A stretch of 64,000 nt of DNA from assembly GCA_018105865.1 (NCBI GenBank), contig CM030833.1, positions 11,126,881 through 11,190,880 on the forward strand. Direction: 5' to 3'. The translations under genes were made by a program, and so were the position numbers. The notes beneath the pieces are model-generated. The model was not told the origin of the DNA, made no database searches, and worked only from the letters and a program-made list of their open reading frames with translations. This document shows positions 23,091 to 64,000 of this stretch, in pieces; position 1 is the first letter of the stretch; every line of letters begins with the position of its first letter. This DNA is from Metaphire vulgaris (Eukaryota; Annelida; Clitellata; Crassiclitellata; Megascolecidae).

Positions 23091-23633
23091 GTAAGACTAA
23101 TAAATGCTGTCATCCATTTGTACTTATATTGCATGCACTTATCTGAACATGAAGCCTACTTTAGTTGACGAAATACACTCTGTCTGAAATGTTGATTGTG
23201 ATTGAAGTTATTTATTCACTTTATATATAGTGGTACCATAAGTTGCCAAATGGTAGCAATGTATTACCTGTTATCAAATTTGCACGTGTAATATATGCTT
23301 TAGGGCCGCACCAGAATATTTATGTTTTGCTTACGTTTACGGGTACTGCCACTGAAGTGTAAAAGATCTTTAAAATATGTCTGTACTTGTAACTTTAATA
23401 GGAATTATGTAAAATTCTAATGTGCTTTGAGTTGATGCAATAACCATTAAACAGTAAGCATTATCAGAGCTGGCTTGCCTACATCATCAAATTGAAACGC
23501 CTTTGGTGTCTCGGTCTCTCATGTTTGTTGAGCGATCGTTACTTCAACTGCTGCACTGCTATTTTGCAGTTTTATGAATACAAGTATTTAATGTATTATA
23601 AGACTTATGGTACTTTGTTAATATCTGTGTGCA

Positions 23634-24027
23634 GGGAAGAAAGCCGATGCACCTGGCAACTACGGATATATCCCCAGTATATTTCTGCACAGTAAACAAG
23701 GTGTTCAACGATAAATACGACATTCGGTTTCAGCAGGGTATATTTCGCTACCAACGACCTGGTATCATATATAAGGCATCGACTGTCAACTTTGTCCAGT
23801 TGGCGACTTCATTGCACGTTGGAAAAGCCTTCTCTTCCTGGGAGACCTACAAAGCAGTCGGGGATTTGAAATATGTCAGCCATCGTTTATCATCCATCGA
23901 GAGCGGCCATGACGACATTAAAACTCGAATTGATGAAAAATCGGTGTCATCACTTGACTCTGATCTTGCAAAATCCCTTTTATCACTCAAACTGCTTTGT
24001 CATGAACATGATTTATTAAGTACATGA
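23634..24027 (+). pseudogene. second exon-like piece of the THAP relic
   Basis: Follows an acceptor-like GTGTGCAG at 23633. One frame reads GKKADAPGNYGYIPSIFLHS, resembling the segment after a THAP domain (Y.P..F). Another frame stays open to 24027 (SSWETYKAVGDLKYVSHRLS etc.) but is not continuous with it. Decayed. Confidence 0.45.
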
Positions 24028-24408
24028 ACTTTGTTGTTGTCTATTATAAAGTCAAAAACAAGACTATTTCAGTTCTATACAAATATGCCAAATTTTTCAG
24101 TTTTTGACGCTGTTCATGAGTATTTTGTAAGCTGACTCAGATGGATCAAACACAATTTGACGATGGAGAGGAGCAGTATCATAGTCAGTTTCAGTAAACT
24201 TCTAGCAACATTTAGGCTTTATGTATCAATAGAGACATGAAAGCACTCGCTACCCACTTGATAGCCGACAAGTTATACTTTAGCTCAATTCTTACCATTC
24301 ACTTCAAAATTTGAGTACATCTTAGACAGGACACTTAACTTCAGCTGATGGACAGTCTAGTTTTTGACATGTCGGATGTAGCCCTAACAGACAAGTGACA
24401 GTCTAGCA

Positions 24409-24734
24409 CAGGGTCGATGAGAGAATTTCTGGGCCCCAGTATAAAAAATAGTCGGGCCCCTGAACTGCCAAGTCTGTGAAAAAGTTCATGACCTTGTTTT
24501 GCTTGTCAGTCCTTTTATGGCTTATGGCATTGATTACTTAACACCATCGGCCATGGGCTTCTAAGCAGACATTTGCCGGGGCCCCTGAACTCCTAACGAA
24601 AATGACCTTTTTCCGTTGTCAGAGTGTTTTTCAGAGTTCACTCTGTTAACACATCATCATCACCGGACCCGGGCCCCTTTGAGCTGTATGGGCCCCGAAA
24701 CAATGTACCGTTGCACCCCCTCTCCTCAGGCCTG
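24409..24734. mobile_element. hAT MITE family 2, copy 1
   Basis: Ends CAGGGTCGATGAGAGAATTT and CCCCCTCTCCTCAGGCCTG; perfect 8-bp duplication GTCTAGCA (24401-24408, 24735-24742). Contains GGGCCCC blocks and the TTTTGCTTGTCAG motif (24496-24509). Same design as 35346-35568. Confidence 0.9.
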
Positions 24735-25594
24735 GTCTAGCATAAGCAACCCTCCTTAATGCATTACTCGGGCTAGAAAGTAGGCGGGGTGTATATGTAT
24801 GGATAAGATGCGCCCTACGATAACTTAGTTGTTCTAGAGATTTGGTATGTAATACGCTGCTTTCTTATGCAACCAAATTTAACATTTATTTCAATATAGC
24901 AAATATCACAAATCTGAATCGATTAATCGCTTACTATAATCAATCTTAAAACGAAATTCAAAGCAGTCTTCCTCTAAATTGTATGAGTGTGTGTAAACAG
25001 AAAACCGGAACTCCTTGTGCGCGCAAGGCATTATGGGTACCCGTGATAAACTGAATAGTAACATAGGCTTATAGTCATATAAATCAGCACTGCACAAAAC
25101 GGCTTCAAACTCAACTAATAATCGACCTAAAAATCTACTTTTACGATACGATTATAGTATTTATATTCGGAATCAATTGGTACGAATAAGAATTGTGGAA
25201 AAGATGAGTAAAAGATCAAACGGAACACATTTAAAGCAACTATGGTACACGATATTAAAGCGGTGACGTCGTCCATATCTAAGTAGGCGCTGCTCTCGAA
25301 TAAATATGATAGCGCTAAAGAATTATGGGGTCTTCAAGATATCTGCGGGGTAAACATTTCTTGACACACCATCCATGCAAACTAGAGCTGGGTCGATTAC
25401 GATTATTTTTTCCGATTACGATTACGATTATTTTGGATTATTTTTCACGATTACGATTTCGATTACGATTACGGTTTTTTATATAATCGCGATTTCGATT
25501 TCGATTATTTCACAGTACCTTTAGAAACTGGCTTTCCCGCCATATTTTACAGTATTCGGCAATCCTCTGTGTATCGATGTTCAGTTGGTCTTCA

Positions 25595-26290
25595 ACAGGG
25601 ATATTTCTACACCCCTAACACCCCCCAACACTCCTAATTTGAGGTCGGACCCCCTAAAATTTGGTAATGTGACAATGGTATGCATACAGAATGCATATTG
25701 ATTAGCCCTGAACACCCTCAAACAGGCCCATTCAGAGGGGAGCCAGGAGGGCCATTTGGCCCGGGCCTCCATCATTTGGGGGCCTCCCTTTGTTTCCTTG
25801 TCTAGAATTATGAGAGCTAGAAAGCTAGGTAGCTACTACTAGAAGGGGCCTCACAATTTGGTGACCTTTTTTGCTTGTTGGCAATTTTGGGATTTTGGGA
25901 AAGCTAGGAAGGTATTCTGCGGTCCTCAAAATTGGTGATTACTTTTTTTCGCTTGTCAAAATTTTAATTGTTGGGAAGGCTAGGAGAGGCCTCGAAATTC
26001 CAACTGGCCTGGGCCTCCTTCAGCCTCTGAAGGGGCCTGCCCCAAATGGAGAAATACACCCCACAACTTTTATCCTCGGATGACTTTTTTTGCTTGTCAG
26101 ACTTTTTGTGAGTCTCTACTCTCTATAAGGTTTTTTGCTTGTCAGCCTTTTTCGGTAGAGACTTCCAAATTTCGACACTCCCAGATTTTCCCGACACCCC
26201 CAAATTCACAATCCTACAATCCTATAAATAAACACACCCCAGATTTTCCCGACACCCCACCCCAATTCACAATCCTAGAAATAACCTTGG
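25595..26290 (-). repeat. dispersed repeat related to the element at 56.7-58.1 kb
   Basis: 25600-25720 is an inverted match to 57990-58115 (shared GGTATGCATAC, AATTTGAGGTCG and GGGATATTT motifs). 26078-26290 matches inverted 56715-56830 (GGTTTTTTGCTTGTCAGCC, GATTTTCC.GACACCCCC). The 376-bp tandem part of the larger copy is absent here. Confidence 0.75.
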
Positions 26291-26640
26291 TCTTCAATCT
26301 CCTTAAAGGATCAAGCCTGGGTGGCAAGACCGATATCGTCAGCATATCCAAACTTCCTACCTATGGTATCCGGTAAGTCGTGTGTAGGCCTATAAGCCTA
26401 CAAATTGAATAACATAGGTGCTAGAACTGAACACTGTGTTAGACCGTTTCGCTGACGTCTCCAGGAGCTGACATCTCCCAAGTGAGCTAAGAACCGTCTG
26501 TCAAAGATGAGTAGGCCTAATTCCACAAGTTGACAGAACCAGGGTGGCAAATTGAGCGAGAGTTTGTACATTAAACCCGCATGCCACACCGCATCGAAAG
26601 CTGCTGTCAAACCCAGAAAGATGGTGCCTGTCTTTATACG
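26290..26640 (-). pseudogene. non-LTR reverse transcriptase fragment
   Basis: Minus strand: MTAAFDAVWHAGLMYKLSLN (motif A, AFD..W), WFCQLVELGL, DVSSWRRQRNGLTQCSVLAP and MLFNL, then in another frame KFGYADDIGLATQA with the catalytic YADD. A different LINE clade from the elements at 11.3 and 28.9 kb, to judge by the FDAVWH and NGLTQCSVLAP forms. Confidence 0.82.
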
Positions 26641-26999
26641 CAGTTTGAATCCATTTTCAATGAATATCTGATAATCAACGGTAACTTGATCTTTCTTTGA
26701 ATCGGAAATATTGTATAATATAACTTACGGGAATAATCGAAAATTAATCGCGATTTCGATTTTATTTTTTCGACGATTATCGATTATTTCGATTTATTTA
26801 ATAATCGTGTCGATTTCGATTTCGGTTTTTCCAAAATCGCGATTTCGATTACGATTTCGATTAATCGACCTACCTCTAATGCAAACTGGCTTCAACTTTG
26901 GTCTGACTTTGCCATAGATAGACGGCATCTAGTGTATTATAATAAATCTATGCTGAAAACCATAGACTTTAATATCACAAGACAGAGTCTATGCCTGAG

Positions 27000-27310
27000 C
27001 ACTTATGAGTTATGACATATTTGCCATGCTTTTTCCCATTATAATAAGTAGTATTCCATGAAATTTTCTAGTTTTTGATTATTTGTAAAAGTGAAATTGT
27101 TGACGTCAACTTCTCTTGACCCCCTCCCTCTGTCAACAACTGTCGAACTTTTTCAAACCACCTCCCCCCTAAATTGTTGACGTAATTAATGGACAGCCCC
27201 TAACTTCCCTAAGAAAAAGCTGTGATGAGTAAAAAAAGTTGTCAGCCCGAAAATGGAAAAAATGGATGACGACTAAAAAAAGGTCGTCAGGCAAATTTAG
27301 GGGCACATTT
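27000..27310. repeat. transposon-like stretch with GTCGTCA/T-tract motifs
   Basis: Contains GATGAGTAAAAAAAGTTGTC and ACGACTAAAAAAAGGTCGTC, variants of the A-tract hairpin found in several MITEs, next to GACAGCCCCTAA. Termini not resolved. Confidence 0.4.
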
Positions 27311-27349
27311 TGTAGTGATAAATTTTTCTTAAAACATGCCCTGGTTGTG

Positions 27350-27659
27350 TTTATTTATTGACGCGTCCGTATCAAAGACGATGAGCGTCGGCTAGAAAGA
27401 TCTGCTTCTATGTCTCATTTATGCAAGCAGTGCGTGTGGTGTGTGTGATGCGCCGCCGAATAGCCACCGTGAATGAGATGGCGGATGGATATTGAATGGG
27501 TGGAACTAAGTTATGTCGGTTTGTCGTTGTCGGTCAGCTGATGGTAGAGTAACGTCGTTGTCGTCGTCGCCATCATCACGATCCTTCTGATCGAACGATG
27601 AGTTTAATGCGTAGATTGTGATCTAAATTTCTAAAGGATTGGATTTAAACGTCTGGAAA
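27350..27659 (+). promoter_or_regulatory. SEC14L1: probable promoter / 5' UTR of the SEC14L gene
   Basis: CpG-rich stretch directly upstream of the start codon, in contrast with the AT-rich introns. It contains a YY1-like motif (GAGATGGCGGAT, about 27475-27486), CGTCGTTGTCGTCGTC-type triplets and no TATA box. A six-codon upstream open frame beginning ATGGCGGATGG sits at about 27477. The transcription start cannot be seen. The assignment rests on position, base composition and the motif. Confidence 0.4.
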
Positions 27660-62009
<34,350 letters not shown>

Positions 62010-62312
62010 GTGAGTACTTACAGTAGACCGTTTCACGTATCTGTGCTGTACCCATTTGTCAGACGTTAGCTTAACTACTTCTCGTAATTGTTATATAAGT
62101 CATAAAGATTTTCTTTTCAGATTCTTTTCTAAAAGTGATTCTTTTTTAGTATAGCTAAAATAGGATTATGAGACAGCTACTGTATGATGCTGTCATAACA
62201 AAGTTATTCTAAACATTGCAATTCAGTGATGTGACATGCATTTTCATTCACACCTATGATATAAATGGCATCATCTAATCATTGACTTCTATGAAGCCAT
62301 TCTTCAATGCAG

Positions 62313-62394
62313 AGAGGGCAGGTCAGTGTTAATCCACTGTATACTTTTTCAAGAACTATATGAGAGAATTCAGCCAAAGCAAACCATGCTGTAA
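62313..62394 (+). CDS. SEC14L1: candidate SEC14L exon 14 (terminal, stop TAA)
   Basis: Follows a plausible acceptor (CCATTCTTCAATGCAG, AG at 62311-62312) in the phase needed by exon 13. It gives 26 more residues beginning (F)KEGRSV, a stop TAA at 62392-62394, and an AATAAA hexamer at 62397-62402. The total product would be about 710 residues, near the vertebrate length. The SEC14L1 C-terminal tail is poorly conserved, so homology cannot confirm it; the true last exon may lie beyond the window. Confidence 0.42.
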
Positions 62395-62396
62395 AA

Positions 62397-62402
62397 AATA
62401 AA
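62397..62402 (+). terminator. candidate polyadenylation signal AATAAA
   Basis: Canonical hexamer three bases after the stop of candidate exon 14. AATAAA is common by chance in AT-rich DNA, and a 3' UTR this short would be unusual, so support is weak. Confidence 0.25.
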
Positions 62403-62424
62403 ACAAAGGAAACACCATCTATAT

Positions 62425-62650
62425 GGACACATATGTAAAATGAAAGAGGACAGAAAGATCAAAGCTCTTATGTTTAGAATAATAGAGGGATAGAATGTGC
62501 CAATAAGAAAGGAAGGAAAACCACACAAGAAATGGTGTGATGATATTAAAGAATGGTGTGGAAACAGTTTATAGGATCTGAGTCACAGAGCAATGATCAG
62601 GAAAGAATGGCAACAAACTGTAGAGACGGCATTATACATCTACTGGTGAT
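62425..62650 (+). pseudogene. non-LTR retrotransposon C-terminal fragment
   Basis: The + strand reads (one stop) ..DRKIKALMFRIIEG.., KPHKKWCDDIKEWCGNSL then DLSHRAMIRKEWQQTVETAL: the G+P...W.DDI..W.G......A.R..W pattern of endonuclease/reverse transcriptase tails. Confidence 0.75.
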
Positions 62651-62757
62651 GAGCCCACGGTTAATGATTACAATGACCCTTTTGGAACCCTTATGATTCA
62701 ACTCTTTGTTATATCAATTGCAGTGTCATATTGTTGCTGTAAAGTTCAAATAAAATA

Positions 62758-62784
62758 TATCAATCAATCAATCAATCAATCAAG
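62758..62784. repeat. (TCAA)n microsatellite
   Basis: ATCAATCAATCAATCAATCA run. A separate (TTAA)n patch lies at 62862-62897. Confidence 0.9.
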
Positions 62785-63149
62785 GTGCTCAGGTACAATT
62801 GATCACCAAATCCAATCTGCATTTGCACAGTTGAAGATCTTATACAGCAATGAAATTAATCTAATTAATTAATCTATTAATTAATTAATTAATTAATCTA
62901 AACACAATGTATGCAATCTGCCCTTTCTGCTGACTAGATAGAGTCCCACGTTAGTACATAAAAACTTGGCACATTTGAAAAGTGCTAAATGAATGTGGTA
63001 TTTATTCTCTTTGAAACCCGGATTATATCAGCAGCATAATTTTTTCTTTATACTGAGGAATGCTTTTGTAATAGAGATTATACATTTTTGTTAGGTAACT
63101 GATCAATAAATCAATTGTAATGTACAAAAAGACTAAAGTTATTGGTAAT

Positions 63150-63785
63150 AAGGAAAAAGAAGAATGAGAGTTTGATCAGACATAAAGGTTTCTAACAGAT
63201 CATAGAGCAAATGAAGGAATTTAGCTATCTAGGAAGTCTGATAACAACCAGAGGCCAGATGCAATAAAGAGATAAGAAGACGTATAGGGTATAGCAAAAA
63301 CAGCTTTTTTTAGTGCAAGAGAAAGGAGCTGATGCAAAGTAAACTAAAACTAAACCTAAAAGAGATTGGTAAAAACATTGATATGGAGTGTGGCGTTGTA
63401 TGGGCAGTCCAGAACCACTTTAAACCAATGAGAATTAAGATATAAAACGATTAGAGGCTTTTGAAATGTGGATTTGGAGGAAAAATGCTAAAAGTAAAAT
63501 ACACAGAGCATAAGACAAACGAATTAATCATGAAAGAGATAGAAGAAAAAGAAGCCTGATAGATACAATCCGGAAAAGACAGAGAAATTGGATGGGACAT
63601 GTCCTCCGGCATGACTCTTTACTAAGAACAATAATCTAAATGAAAAATGGAGGGAAAGAAACCCGTGAGAGGTAGACCGAGAAAGATGATGTTGGAGTGG
63701 ATGATGAATAAAGGATATCAGGAACTCAAAGAAGAAGCAAGCAATCGATCGGATAGAAACTGGATACCTGGACCTGAGTTCTAAT
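63150..63785 (+). pseudogene. non-LTR retrotransposon 3' part of ORF2, broken
   Basis: Reading across frames: EFSYLGSLITTRGQ-like, then RLEAFEMWIWRK(M)LK, YTEHKTNELIMKE, IRKRQRNWMGHVLRHDSLL and RGRPRKMMLEWMMNKGYQEL. This is the well-known tail (WRRM..I.W....T...L......R.....W.GH..RH......GRPR..) of jockey/RTE-related elements. A different insertion from the one at 62425. Confidence 0.82.
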
Positions 63786-64000
63786 GATATTCCACTTTGA
63801 CAGAAACACTGATGATGAAATCAATTGATTGACTTCTATTGTGCTATTATTATGAAGATTAGACTTAATGTATTGTTTATCTTAGTAATTATTTGACAGT
63901 TTTCAGCATAAATTTGTCATTAATATCTATTTGTATAAGATTGTAATGTACACATTATACATGATATATATTTTGAAATGCACTATATACACACCTCAAT

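Larger units (their letters stand above)
25383..26878. mobile_element. hAT-type element with CGATTACGATT subterminal repeats, 1.5 kb
   Basis: Perfect 8-bp duplication ATGCAAAC (25375-25382, 26879-26886). Ends TAGAGCTGGGTCGATTA and TAATCGACCTACCTCTA are inverted copies. Both subterminal regions are built of CGATTACGATT/CGATTTCGATT units. The core carries other repeats: a GCTTGTCA-type element (25595-26290) and a reverse-transcriptase fragment (26290-26640). Confidence 0.92.
21623..26993. mobile_element. THAP-containing (P-element-like) transposon relic with long inverted arms
   Basis: Block A on the left (TTTGCATTGATTGTGTGTCA and GAAATGTTTA, 21672-21708) matches inverted sequence at 25351-25382 (30 of 32). 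Block B (CCTTGCGCGCACAAGGAGTT then CCGG, 21905-21945) matches inverted sequence at 25003-25046. Both outer ends carry an imperfect hairpin CATAGACTTTAATATCACAA then GACA(A/G)AGTCTATG (21623, 26961). Between the arms lie two exon-like pieces of a THAP protein (22918-23090, 23634-24027). The right arm is split by a hAT element (25383-26878). Assignment to the P superfamily rests on the THAP domain plus inverted arms. Confidence 0.55.

Overview
The window is eukaryotic, animal nuclear DNA: spliced exons with GT-AG borders separated by long AT-rich introns, many microsatellites, tRNA-derived SINEs, several non-LTR retrotransposon remnants and a dense set of small DNA transposons. I see no prokaryotic operons, CRISPR arrays or rRNA. 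The organism looks like an invertebrate with a repeat-rich genome. A marine deuterostome or lophotrochozoan is plausible, but the phylum is inference only.

The one gene I can establish is on the + strand from 27660 to at least 62009. It is a SEC14-like protein of the vertebrate SEC14L1/SEC14L5 and fly retm type. Thirteen exons are visible, with a candidate fourteenth and last exon at 62313-62394. In order they encode a PRELI/MSF1 domain (exons 1-5), a Ser-rich linker (exon 5), the CRAL-TRIO N helices (exons 6-7), the CRAL-TRIO/Sec14 lipid-binding fold (exons 7-10) and a GOLD domain (exons 11-13). Intron phases agree at every junction except exon 5/6, where two acceptors or an unseen small exon are possible. 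With the candidate last exon the product is about 710 residues.

Upstream (1-27 kb) I find no certain host gene. Two CpG-rich stretches with NRF1-like motifs (about 2.5-3.6 kb, and 32.0-32.5 kb inside intron 1) and a few minus-strand open frames may be exons of other genes, at low confidence. The rest is transposon layers: a fold-back element built of 15-bp units (1.36-1.86 kb); a hAT transposon interrupted by a second hAT element (3.85-6.23 kb); a mariner relic with long terminal inverted repeats (7.3-8.1 kb); a LINE 3' end followed by a 3.3-kb L2/CR1-type LINE encoding a 2A-like motif (10.9-14.7 kb); and a THAP-domain (P-element-like) relic with inverted arms (21.6-27.0 kb) split by a hAT element.

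The introns of the SEC14L gene hold about a dozen more hAT-type elements, most with 8-bp target duplications readable by eye. They include a triple nest (pogo-like in hAT in hAT) in intron 12, a LINE inside a hAT in intron 1, and a 376-bp tandem dimer inside an element of intron 10. The most unusual observations are a decayed second copy of exon 5 shuffled with repeat sequence just downstream of the real exon, and a T-tract/GCTTGTCA motif that recurs in non-autonomous elements with different termini.
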